Source: Diplodia intermedia
Taxonomy: Eukaryota > Ascomycota > Dothideomycetes > Botryosphaeriales > Botryosphaeriaceae
Direction: 5' to 3'
Assembly (NCBI GenBank): GCA_021495925.1
Contig: JAKEKT010000169.1
Location: forward strand, 1-35,402
DNA length: 35,402 bases
Positions 9,825-19,884 of this stretch are shown piece by piece (within the stretch, counting starts at the first letter, position 1; every line of letters starts with the position of its first letter). The position numbers and the translations under genes were made by a program. The notes below the pieces were generated by a model, which saw only the letters and a list, made by a program, of their open reading frames with translations, was not told the DNA's origin and did no database searches.

Positions 9825-10808
9825 TCACTTCGCTAAACCCACGATATAACGATGCAAGTTGTCTACCGCAGCCAAAGCAGCCGTCCGTTGCGCCTCTGCC
9901 GTCGCCGCGCCAATATGCGGCGTCGAGACAACATTCGGCAGCTCCCACAAGGCAGCATACCTCTCGGTCGTCGGCGGCTCCTGCTCATGGCAATCGAGCC
10001 CCGCTCCCCAGATGCGGCCCTCGCGCAGCACACGCTCCAGATCCCGCTCGTTCACAATGCCGCCACGGGCCGCGTTGATCAGGATGGCCTCGGGCTTCAT
10101 CTTGCAGAGGCGGTCGTACGCCAGCAGGTCGCGCGTATCGGGCGTGAGCGGGACATGCAGCGTCAAGACGTCGGCGGCGGCGACGACATCGTCCAAGGTC
10201 GCGGCGCGGCGATGGGGGATGCGCCACGCGGGCACCGGGTCGGTGGGCATGAACGGGTCGAAGGCCACGACGTCGGCCTCGAAGGCGCCGTGGAAGATGT
10301 GGGCGACCAGGCGGCCGATGTTGCCCATGCCGACGACGCCGAGCGTGCAGCCGTGCAGCGTTAGCCCGCGGCACGTCTCCTTCGCCACGGCCTCTCCGGC
10401 GTGCTGGCGGCGGTCGATACTGCACAGCTGCCGCGCGACGGCCGTGGCCAGCGCGAGGACCAGCTCCGCCACGGCGCGGGCGTTGGCCCCGGGCGTGTTG
10501 AGGACGGCGATGCCGCGCTGCTTGCACGCGTCGGCGTCGATCTTGTCGGTGCCGACGCCGTGTTTGCCGATGGCCTTGAGGTTGGGGCACGCGGCGATGT
10601 CGGCGGCGCGCAGCCAGGAGGTGCGTACGAGGAGGTATTCGGCATCGTGCCAGGATGAGGCGAAGGCCGAGTCGGTGTTGAGAACGACGTTGAAGAGGGT
10701 GCGGGCGTGCTCGATGGCGGCGGGGTGGAATTTGTCGAGCACGTAGATGGTGGGCTTCTCCTTGGAAGGGGGAGACGGCGGGAGATCTTCTACATTCGTG
10801 GGAGCCAT
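9825..10808 (-). CDS. D-isomer-specific 2-hydroxyacid dehydrogenase
   Basis: A 327-residue, single-exon NAD(P)-dependent dehydrogenase of the D-3-phosphoglycerate dehydrogenase / glyoxylate reductase superfamily, probably cytosolic because no targeting signal is seen. The Rossmann fingerprint GMGNIG is at 160-165. The catalytic trio fits Arg248 (NAARGGIVNE), Glu277 (LDCHEQEP) and His298 (TPHIGAAT), with spacing close to that of E. coli SerA. It lacks the C-terminal ACT domain of long serine-pathway enzymes, so a role in 2-keto/2-hydroxy acid interconversion is more likely than serine synthesis. The ATG at 10808 is chosen because it has a good context (ACACCATGGCT), the protein then has normal family length, and the open frame upstream has no family similarity. 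It is divergently oriented to the carboxylesterase across a 1.5-kb gap. Substrate is unknown. Confidence 0.9.
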   Translation of the reverse strand: MAPTNVEDLPPSPPSKEKPTIYVLDKFHPAAIEHARTLFNVVLNTDSAFASSWHDAEYLLVRTSWLRAADIAACPNLKAIGKHGVGTDKIDADACKQRGIAVLNTPGANARAVAELVLALATAVARQLCSIDRRQHAGEAVAKETCRGLTLHGCTLGVVGMGNIGRLVAHIFHGAFEADVVAFDPFMPTDPVPAWRIPHRRAATLDDVVAAADVLTLHVPLTPDTRDLLAYDRLCKMKPEAILINAARGGIVNERDLERVLREGRIWGAGLDCHEQEPPTTERYAALWELPNVVSTPHIGAATAEAQRTAALAAVDNLHRYIVGLAK

Positions 10809-11476
10809 GGTGTGGGTGCCAACGGTGGACGTGGGTAGTGGGGCTTCCTCGCGGCTTTTTGAAAGTGTCGCAAGAGTGGAGGGAGTAATGGTGATGCCGT
10901 GACTCGGCACGTGTCCGATCTGTCGGAGCACGCCCCCGATCGGCCCCCGCACTCCTTTCCCGTGCAGTCCGGTGGATCGGGTGGAAGTTGTTCTTTGGGA
11001 GTGCAGAAGGAGAGTGGAGTACGCGCTGGGTCTCTTACCGAGAGAGCCCATACACCAAACATCGAACACTAAGCATTCCAGCAGCTCTGCAATCTTGTTC
11101 TTGGGTCCCATTCTCCGTCTATAAGCAGCCTGTTCCATATAGCGTTGTTCAAGCGTCAGAATTTCCGCACCATGCGGATGCTTCGTGTAGCGCTGTTCAT
11201 AGTTTGCTCTGTGTCTACAAAGCCACCAATAACCACGTATCGTCGCCAAGGGAAAATGAGGGTGTTCTTGTTGCCATGTGGCAGCGTTTCTTTTTCGTCC
11301 TTTGCTCACTGCATCTCACCCGAGCATGCGGAGACACTGCTATAGAATCGCCGTGTCACACTACATTTCTTGCCATGAAAAGCAACAGACTTGGACTATA
11401 GAAAGTTTGACGGTGAGCATGTGAAAGTGGGAACACAGGCGCAAAATAGACTGTTCCATCATGGCAGAGAAGTGCC

Positions 11477-11514
11477 TGATCAGCAGCCATCCATCTGATC
11501 AGCAGCTATTCATC
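11477..11514. repeat. 19-bp tandem duplication
   Basis: TGATCAGCAGCCATCCATC (11477-11495) is followed directly by TGATCAGCAGCTATTCATC (11496-11514). The two copies differ at two positions, both C/T. Each contains the palindrome TGATCA. It lies in the shared divergent upstream region and might be a duplicated regulator site, but there is no direct evidence. Confidence 0.7.
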
Positions 11515-12255
11515 TGCTCTTGGATACCACGTCCGGGTACGATATTAAGCTACGCTGGTCTTCAGACCAATTTCTTCCCTACGTATGTGCATCATCGGCA
11601 CTCGACAACCCCGCCTTTGAACTGGTTGTTGCGGTGGGAGGGTGTGACAGCTGAATAACCCTGCTCGTTACAATGGGTGCTAACACCTTCTCGCCTCGCC
11701 TCACTGGGCTTAAGAACCGAGCACTATTGCTTTCGATGCCAATTCCGCCGAAAAGCAATTATCGTGAGCAGCGGGTGATTCCGACCAGTCAGGAGGACTT
11801 TGCGCAAAGCTGAAAGGCACTGATTCCTTTCAGCTGAGTTCCTCCAGTTGCCTGAGACATTCCATCCACCAGGATTGACTAAGCCTTGGCGCCTCTGCCA
11901 TGCCCAGAAGTCACATGTTCGTGTGTGCTGGGTAATTAAGCGATGCTGCCTCATTGGGGCATTAGTCTGAGCGAATTGCCTCTTCGGCCGTCGGCTTACG
12001 TCACTTCAGGCGTGCTACTCAACAACCTCATGTGTGAATGCGGTTGTCCCACCGACGGAGGAGCCCGCGTGTGACTATTTTGTTCTCTCCAGTACGCGCA
12101 GCTGCTAATACTTCGCAGGTGCTACTGGATATGGCAGCCCGAAAACGAGCTGAGGGACGATGAGCCACGCTCATGACCATCCTCCACACCACCTTGCCCG
12201 TATCCTCCGAGCTGAAAGGTGTCTGCCTGTTATGGGCGGATGGAGGAGAGACTAG

Positions 12256-12263
12256 TATATAAG
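12256..12263 (+). promoter_or_regulatory. TATA box of the carboxylesterase gene
   Basis: TATATAAG lies 62-69 bases before the esterase ATG and is followed by a pyrimidine/CA-rich leader (ACTCACTCTACACTGCAG). That spacing is normal for a fungal TATA promoter. Confidence 0.6.
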
Positions 12264-12324
12264 AAGCTTGGACAACGGACATTAACTCACTCTACACTGC
12301 AGTCTTCAACCCATCTCTGCAAAC

Positions 12325-14298
12325 ATGTTCAAAAGAATCACTCTTGCGCTGGCAGCTCTTTCAGCATTTTCCAACGCCAGTCCGGTGTTGAAGAACCCAT
12401 ACTCCGGCGTGTCCCACCAATGGCCGCCTGAGAAGGACGGTCTGAAGGTCGACTTGGGCTACGGCATCTACCAAGGCTACCACAACTCGACCTCCAAGCT
12501 CGACATCTGGCAAGGGTACGTCACCCGCCCCCACACGTAACAGCTTATTGACAGCGATGCAGTGTCCGGTACGCCGCTGCGCCGTTGGATGCGCTGCGGT
12601 TCCAGGCGCCCGCCGTGCCGCCCGTCAACAGGCACCCCCAGAACGCCACGGCAGCGCCGCCAATCTGTCCACAGGCCACGCCCACGATTTCAAATCCCGA
12701 GTTGGCGCCGCTGTTCTTCCTCAACGCTCCCTTTAGCGAGGACTGCTTGTTCCTGAACGTCTACGCCCCCGACAACGCGGAAAACCTTCCCGTGTTCGTG
12801 TGGATCCACGGCGGCGGATACGACCTGGGCGGCGCCCTGCCGTACGACCCTTCGGCGCTGATAAACACGAATGACCAGGGCTTCGTTGCCGTCATCATCC
12901 AATACCGCCTTGGTGCTTTCGGATTTCTGTCGTCCGAAGAGGTGCGCCGTAAGGGAGCCCTCAACGCCGGGCTCCTGGACCAGCAGATGACGCTCCAGTG
13001 GGTGCAGCAATACATTGGTCTCTTTGGCGGCGACCCGTCCCGCGTCACAGTGGCAGGCGAGTCTGCGGGTGCCGGGTCGGTCATGAACCTCGCCATCGCC
13101 TACGATGGGGCCCAAGGCAATCAGTTGTGGACGAATGTAGGTTCATTTCGGCCTTCATAATCACACCTTGGACTCACGCACCCGACAGGGGATCACGGCC
13201 AGCCCGTTCCTTCCGCAGTACTTTGACTACAACTCCCCAGAAAAAGTCGACCAGTACCACGAGTTCGCCGCGCTCGTTGGGTGCAACGGAAACCAGTCTG
13301 CCATCTTCGAATGCTTGCAGGCAGCGCCCAGCTCAGCCTTGGTATCCGCAAACAACGAAACCGCGGCATCGGCACTCCTCGGCATCTTCGACTGGAGGCC
13401 GGTGATTGACGGTGCCCTGATTCCACGACGACCAAGCGAGGCACTCAGAGGGCGTTTAAACGGCCAGCGCATCCTGACAGGGGTAAGTTGGGCCACACCA
13501 GAGATCTAGAGGGAAGACCGGCGCCAGGCTGACTGCTACATCCCGCACCAGAACAACGCCAACGAAGGCTACGTCTTCACGCCGCAGAACATCACCACGC
13601 AGGCCGACTTCATCCAGTACCTCCACACCTACTTCCCGCGGCTCAGCGGCAGCGACGTCGCGCGCATCCTCGCCGCCTACGCCACGCCCGATACGCCCGA
13701 CGACCCCGCGGCCCCGAAATACCCCACCAGCGGCACGCACCCGCCCACCGCCGTCAACCAGTCCGAGCTGGCAACGGGCCACCAGCAAGCCGCCAACGAC
13801 TTCTACGGGGAAGTCACGTTCGCGTGCCCGTCGTACTGGCTGGCGGCGGCGTACGCGCAGAAGAAGGGCGGCGACGCGTACCAGTACCAAGTAAGCATTA
13901 TTCCCTTCGCCGCGCGCAACCCTGCCTCTCTCCCCGCCTCTGACGGAATCATCCAGTTTTCCGTGACGCCGGCGTTCCACGGTTTCGACATCCTGTTCTA
14001 CTTCCCCAATCCGAGCTATCCCGTTGGAGCGGAGGTGCAGGAGGCGATGCAGAAGGCGTTCGGGGGGTTCGTTACCGGCGATGCGCCGCTCGGTTGGCCG
14101 CGGCACGCGGTGGAGGAGCCGTTGATGGAGAATGTGAATGCGACCGGGGGGACGCCGGTTGAAGCGTTGGGGTTTACGCTGTATCTGGACCCGGGCGTGG
14201 AGGCGGATCTCGCGGCTGTCAGGGCGGATACTTGGGAAGGGGGAAGAGCGGAGAGGTGTGAGCTTTTGAGGGAGTTGAGTGAAGCTTTGGTTATTTGA
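12325..14298 (+). CDS. Secreted type-B carboxylesterase/lipase, five exons
   Basis: Alpha/beta-hydrolase of the carboxylesterase type-B family, 579 residues, cleaving carboxylic esters outside the cell. Inferred exons: 12325-12515, 12563-13136, 13189-13482, 13552-13890, 13957-14298. All introns are GT-AG, 47-69 bp, and the joined length is divisible by three. The signal peptide is MFKRITLALAALSAFSNAS. The family signature EDCLFLNVYAP starts at residue 123. The oxyanion loop is HGGG (146-149), with nucleophile Ser231 in GESAG, acid Glu358 in NNANEG and His474 in TPAFHGFD. All three catalytic residues are present, so it should be active. NxS/T sequons and Cys pairs suit a secreted glycoprotein. 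It is not obviously a cholinesterase or a known lipase; the substrate (plant ester, lipid or xenobiotic) cannot be told. Confidence 0.92.
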
Positions 14299-14949
14299 GA
14301 GGGGACGGGTTGAAGCAGCCTCTGCTGGTGTTGTTCATGGCGAGCTTGAGAGGCAGCTTAGTCTAGACTGATGGTTGGGGAGAGGAAGATAGCTGTTTTG
14401 GTGCAGTGTTGACATTACAGACATAAATTCGTGGCATCTTCATCCTATCTTGTGTGCTATTAAACTTGACAAGATTTATCGGTTCGACTACAGCGGATGC
14501 TTACAAAAGGCTGAGTATTTTTAGACAAACTAATATCTCCGGTAAAGCTAAAAAAAAAAAAAAATCGGCGGCATGGCCACTTCGAATGCTACAGTCTCAC
14601 TGAGCTGATGTTGATCTATGCAAAATCGGGGTCGTAGTGTTGTAGAATACAGGAAATGCCATTGGCGGGTGCTTCTAGCGCTCAGGGATTGCGCCGAGAC
14701 AATCATGGGATGTCAGCACTAAGGGGGTAGTGGCGGTTTCGGCTAACGAGTTCGAGTAGGATTGGGCTGCGGCCATGGAGGCGCTTGCTCTGACAAACCC
14801 ACACCGCCACTGGGGGCCAGGAGCTAGTGTTGGTGTAGTGACACTGGCTCCTGACTTTGCCTCGCCTTGCCACTACTAAATAAGATGCAGAGACCCTGGG
14901 CACCAAGACGTATTTGACTATCGTTTTTACTCCCCTTCCATCGGACACA
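14299..14949. promoter_or_regulatory. Intergenic: esterase 3' region and promoter of membrane protein gene
   Basis: 650 bases between co-oriented genes. It contains an A15 run at 14550-14564. A TATA-like TAAATAAG at 14877-14884 lies 66-73 bases before the next ATG. No coding signal or RNA gene is seen. Confidence 0.5.
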
Positions 14950-16820
14950 ATGGCTTCATGGCCGAACGATCCTCCACCGGCGCACCCACCGGCATATCCA
15001 AATATGGAGTATGCTCAACGAGTCGAAGGCGCTCCTCCGAACCAACATCTCCTATACGACGATGCGACGGCACCTGCACAGCCACCGATAAAGCCACAGA
15101 ATAAGATGGTGAAATCGCGCGTCCATTGGAGATCTCCAACACTGATGGTGTCCCTATTCATTTCTGGTGTGGCCTTCGCCATAGGCCACCACGTTTACTA
15201 TCAATCTCTGGATGACACGCCAGTGGAGTCGACAAGCGAGCAACAGTGGGCGATCCGCATCGGGACCGGACTAGCTTTTCTGGTAAAGGCAACGCTTGCT
15301 GCGTCCATCGGGGTTGCCTTCACACAATACTTGTGGACGGTGGCAAAACGGAAGGCGATGGCATTGCAGAGCATCGACGACATGTTCTCTTTGACCACGA
15401 ACCCCCTGTCATTTGCGAATTTCGAAGTCCTCTTCGGAGCGAAGTTGCTGGTCTTGCTCGCCGTGGCGTCTTGGTAAGTCCATCTGGAGGAGCGCGCATC
15501 GTTCTCCAAGCTGATTAATCGTCCAGGTTCATGCCCTTCATCGCGGCAGTCACCCCCGGTACTCTGTCCGTGTACACGAAGATGGTGGCCAACGTGTCGA
15601 ACACGGAAGTTCCGTACATGGGATTCGCAAACGACCCGGAAATCTGGTCGGACTCAATGGGCGTAGGCTTCATCAACGAGGCCTCGCCGGCCGTCACACG
15701 CCTCCTGACCGCTGTATCCTCCTCGATCGGAATCCTGCCCATCACGGCTCCATTCCCAAACTCGTCCTTCACCCTGCAGTTCCACGCCCCCGCGATGAAG
15801 TGCGAGCCCCTGAGCGACGCCATCAAGAACGGCCAGCCGGTTGGTGACTGCGACAACTGCACATCGCTCCAAACGCTGTGGGACAGCAACATTGACAGCG
15901 GCCAAGGTGGATTCTACAACTACTGGCAGGCGGTCAAGCCCGACTACTCGCACAACCTGCTCTTCATCCGCACCGGCGCCGGCAAGTCCGTGGGCGGCGA
16001 CCCGAAGAACATCAGCTGCCAGCTGTGGAACGCGTCGTACACGACCCGGTTCGACTTCCACGACGGCATCCAAACAACGACGATGCAGAGCGTCGACTAC
16101 GAGTCCACCATGGACTACAACACCTCGGTCGCCTTCACGGAGCTGCCGGACGGGGGCCGCGCCTACCTGTCCATGTACCTCGCCATGTCGAACCTGCTAT
16201 CTGGCGAAGTCGGGATCCGGCCGGGACTGTCGTCGTCGGGGATGCTGGGGACGGACCTGGCGGTGGTGAAGACGGGGCTGATAGCGTGCCCGGAGGTGAT
16301 TGCGGCGTGGAAGGCGCTGGGCAGCAGCGAGCCGCCACTGAACCGCAACACGTCGCCGTGGATGTGCCGCAACAGGTCGGTCGCGGCGGCGGTCGAGGAC
16401 CTGTCGCACAACTTCACGCTGAGCCTGCTGAGCAGCCAGTTCCTGAACGGCAACACGACGACCGACGTGCGGGTGCGGTACCCGCGGAACTACTGGCTGT
16501 ACAGCCCGATGGATCTGGTCATTGCCTACGTGGCTGGCGTGGCGGTGGCGCTGTGCGCGCTGGGGGTGGGCGGCTGGGCGTACGTGTACAACGGCTACAG
16601 CGCCAGTTCGTCGTTTTCTGGCATTCTGATGACGACGAGGAATCCGGACCTGGATGGCCTGACCATGGGCCAGTGTCTTCCGGTGCAACCGCTGCAGGGA
16701 AGCCTTGGGAAAGCCGAGCTGCAGTTTGGTATCGTTGGCGGTGCAAATGGCGTCGAGCATGCGGCATTCGGGCTACCCGGCACAGTGCAACGGCTAGAAA
16801 GGGGTCAACAGTACAATTAA
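14950..16820 (+). CDS. Fungal four-helix membrane protein with large glycosylated ectodomain
   Basis: 605 residues from two exons (14950-15473 and 15527-16820; 53-bp GT-AG intron with a CTGATTAAT branch-like site, joining TG|G to Trp). The N-terminus is Pro-rich and cytosolic in character (1-58). Helices are at about 64-84, 104-129 and 160-182; a region of about 320 residues follows, then a final helix at about 502-527 and a polar tail. The region between helices 3 and 4 carries about nine NxS/T sequons (for example 197, 253, 285, 336, 343, 373, 457, 470, 484) and six or more Cys, so it is presumably lumenal or extracellular. The sequence belongs to a fungal family that automatic annotation often calls formylmethionine deformylase-like, as I recall it, but no deformylase motif (no HExxH) is visible. 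Function unknown. The ATG at 14950 is chosen as the first ATG in a good context. Confidence 0.85.
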
Positions 16821-17347
16821 CTGCCATGATTGATTAGAATAGAGCGGCGATATACCCGTGTAATTGACTCTCTGATTTCACTGTTTAGTATAACTGCACT
16901 GAAAGTATCACGTGTTATATATGTAGAGGGTGTTCAATGGCGTTATCCTTAGTGGAAAGTCTCTAGAAGAGAAATTTTGGAATTGCCTTAGCCTATTCAT
17001 ATACTATAGCAGGACTATGGGTCAAATCGTGACACCGCGGAAGATGCTACACTGCGTCAAACGAAGAATGCCAAGCGAATGCTTGTTAAAAGACTGAAGT
17101 TATGATTTAGCGCCAGGGGGCATATTAGAGTTACTTAAGTTGGCCTTTGGGGAAAAGAAACCATATCTGCACTTTTCCAAGTCGTACTAATGTAGCAGTA
17201 ATAGAGTTGTAGCGATAATTGACCTTCGCCGGTTGCATTCTAATCATAGTAAGGGTTGCTACTTTCTCTATTGTAGGATCAATCCGTTATTATTCATACC
17301 ACGCGCTCTAATATCGTGCATATCTCATTAAGACTTTCCAACTCCCG
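16821..17347. other. Convergent intergenic region
   Basis: 527 bases between the 3' ends of the membrane protein gene and the ankyrin gene. AT content is moderately raised but CA and TG are common, so it is not RIP-mutated. It presumably holds both polyadenylation regions. Nothing else is seen. Confidence 0.6.
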
Positions 17348-19335
17348 TTAAGTCAAACGCTCTTCGATAAGCTCAACAATCTCCTCATAACCCGCCTTCT
17401 TCGCTAGCTCCTGAGCCGTAAATCCATCGATATCTCGTGCAATGATCTCCATCCTTTCCATGACCCCAAGCAACGTCCCAACCGCGTCTCTATGCCGCAT
17501 ACTCGCCGCATAGTGCAACGGCGTCCACTTATAAAACCCAATCACCTTCGCAGTCGGACTCAACGCCTTCGACGCGCCTCCGCCGCCACCGCCCGACCAG
17601 GCCGACGCCATGGTCATACTCGACCTGAACGACTGCACCGACGGGCGCCTCGACGGCGCAGGCGAGCGCTTCTCCATCTTCTGCGCAACATGCTCCACCT
17701 GGCCCTCCTCCGCCCTAGCCTCCTCCGCCCGCAGAATGGCTCTGATGGTGCCGACATCGCCGCCCCTCGCCGCCAGGTGCAGCGCCATGGCCTGCGACGT
17801 CCGCGGCTCGCGCTCGCACTCGCGCACGTCGGCGCCGCGGGCGACCAGCAGCCTCGCAACGTCCCAGTGGCGCCTGTCGCACGCCTGCACGACGGGCGAC
17901 CAGCCCTTGCCGAGCTGCCCCGCGTAGGCGCCGGCGCGCAGCAGATGGCTCGCGGCGGCCAGGGACCCGGCCTGCACGGCGTGGATCAGCGCCGTGCGGC
18001 CGCGCGAGTCGGACGCGTTCAGCATGTCGGCGGAGACGCAGCGGCGGCCGCACTGCACGGCCAGGCGTCCCACGTCGCGGAAGGGTTCGGGGTGCAGATG
18101 CGGGCTTGCCCCGTGCTGGAACATGGCCGCCATTAGGTCGACGTTGCCGGATGCTGCGGCGTGCCACAGTGGCGTCTTGAGGAGGAGATCCGGGGCGTTT
18201 GGGTCGGCGCCGTGGGACAGGAGGAGCTGCACGAGGGCCTCGTTCCCGGCTGCTGCCGCCAGGTGGAGCGGCGTCCGGAGGAGTGCGTCCGGTATGGCGG
18301 GGCTTACGCCCGCGTCGTCCAGCAGCACTTGCGCCGCCTCGAGGCAGTCCGTCGGTGATGGCAGCGGCACGCGGTCTGCTGTGCGTTGGCGGTACTCGCT
18401 GACGGACCGGAACAAAGCCATCTCGGCGTCGGTCCAGTGCCGCTGCACGGGGGAATCGATGGCGCGGGCGTGGCGATTCGGCTGGCCGCGTGCCGTTGCC
18501 GCCCGGTGCAAGGCAGTCTGTCCGAGGTAGCCGGCCTGGCTGGCGGAGGCGCCTCGTGATAGCAGGAAGCGGACCATGGTGGCGTCGCCGCGCACGGCTG
18601 CGAGGTGGATTGCTGCGTCTCCGAGCATGCTGCGCGCCGAGACGTCTTGTTGGCCCGACGCCAATGCCTCGTGCACGGCGTTGATGTTTCCGCTTGCTAC
18701 GGCGCGGTGTAGCGGCCGGTTGAGGATGTGCCAGCGCGTGAGGAACTCGGCCATGTCCATCTTGGGAGGGGCTGTGGAGAGATGGTCCGTCCCGGTCACG
18801 AACAGCGGTATCTCACCCCGCTTGTTTGGGATGGTGAGGGCGGCGTCGTCATGCACCAATATTAGTCGGGCACAGTCAATGTGGCCGTGGAGAATTGCTA
18901 GGTGCAACGCTGTGTTTCCGTCTTCGTCGGTGGCTGAAGCGTCGGCGCCGGCGGCCAGTAGCATCGTCACGATCTTGAGCCGACAGGTCCTGTAGTAGAT
19001 ATTTCTTCGCGGCGGATTCAAGGGTGAAAGAGCGCAGTGCAGTGGGGTCTCTCCGTCTGCGGTCCGGACGTTGGCGTCGGCGCCTTTTTCCAGCAGGGCC
19101 TCGGCGATGTCCGGATCGAGGACTTTGCATGCTGTATGCAGCGGGCTTTGGCGCCGGTCTGCTGGGGATGCCGTGATCACATTGTGTGGTGTTTTGCGGA
19201 CAAGCCGTAGCGTGCGGTCCTGGGGATATTGCCGGATCGCGGTCCGCAGGAGTTGGTAGCTGAAGCTGGTGCAGGGCGCTTCTTGTCAGCCGCGGCGTTC
19301 GCATTATATGGGCCGGGTGTGATTTACGCAGACAT
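17348..19335 (-). CDS. Ankyrin-repeat protein
   Basis: About 641 residues made almost entirely of ankyrin repeats. Roughly twelve units are readable, with TPLHxAAxxGxxxxVxxLLxxGADxN-type cores such as SPLHTACKVLD, TALHLAILHGH, AAIHLAAVRGD, TPLHLAAAAGN, MALHLAARGGD and TPLHYAASMRH. A Ser/Gly-rich unstructured insert (about residues 535-575, including a run of six Gly) separates the last two. There is no kinase, NACHT, F-box or transmembrane partner domain. Ankyrin arrays mediate protein-protein contacts; the partner is unknown. The main frame opens without an ATG, so I propose a first exon of only 8 bases (19335-19328, ATGTCTGC), an intron at 19327-19266 with GT-AG ends and a GCTGAC branch site, and exon 2 at 19265-17348. 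The join gives MSAFSYQLLR. The repeat body is certain; the start is tentative. Confidence 0.85.
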
Positions 19336-19884
19336 AGTAAGCAGAGGCGGGCTGAAATTACATCCGCACCCTCCGATCGAGAGGTCAATTTAAGATGTCC
19401 TCGATGGGCACAGGGGGCAAAAGGAGAACGCGCTTGGCTTTACACGAGCGGGGCTCCACTTTAGTACCCAACTGGGTTAGGTGTGTAACCGGTGCCTCGG
19501 TTGCAGGGATCAGCTACATGCATGACATACCCGGAGAAATCCAGCATGCATCTAACCTTGAAGACCTTACTTACGGCATTCTGACTAAAACAGAGACTCA
19601 AGAAGTACATTGACGCCGAAGGGCCCATGTGTGGGAATGATGACACCCTTTCTCTTGCTATGCTTCCCGGCCAAGGAGACCACGGCCCGTGTGATTCACC
19701 TTTGTACGCCCACACTACAGAAGAACGGGTCATCCTGAACGCAAGGCTGGTGCCACACAGAGATCACAGAATGTTCAGCTGCTCCGGCCAGGCAGCAGCG
19801 GCGCTTTATTCATAAACAGACCCGATACCCTTGCTGCACGGCTGACAGCTTCATCCTACACTTCTCTTGCGCTGAGCTACCGCT
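19336..19884. promoter_or_regulatory. Divergent intergenic region (ankyrin / DUF3176 relic)
   Basis: About 550 bases that must contain the promoters of the ankyrin gene and of the former DUF3176 gene. Short open frames here have no family resemblance. No clear TATA box or RNA gene is seen. Confidence 0.5.

Larger units (their letters stand above)
10809..12324. promoter_or_regulatory. Long divergent intergenic region (dehydrogenase / esterase)
   Basis: About 1.5 kb separates the two divergent start codons. I see only short unconvincing frames with no family match. A 19-bp tandem duplication, TGATCAGCAGCYATYCATC, occupies 11477-11514. A TATA box lies close to the esterase start. Base composition is ordinary, so it is not RIP-affected. 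It probably holds both promoters; no operator can be assigned with confidence. Confidence 0.6.

Noticed and set aside
9859..10746. Open frame of 295 codons antisense to the dehydrogenase
   Set aside because: Antisense shadow of a GC-rich gene with Ser/Arg/Ala bias and no domain.
10809..11309. Open frame extending the hydroxyacid dehydrogenase by 167 residues upstream
   Set aside because: No similarity to the family, odd composition, and the ATG at 10808 gives a normal-length protein with good start context.
16025..16837. Open frame of 270 codons overlapping the four-helix membrane protein
   Set aside because: Out-of-frame shadow with Gly/Arg/Ala bias from GC-rich codons; no domain.
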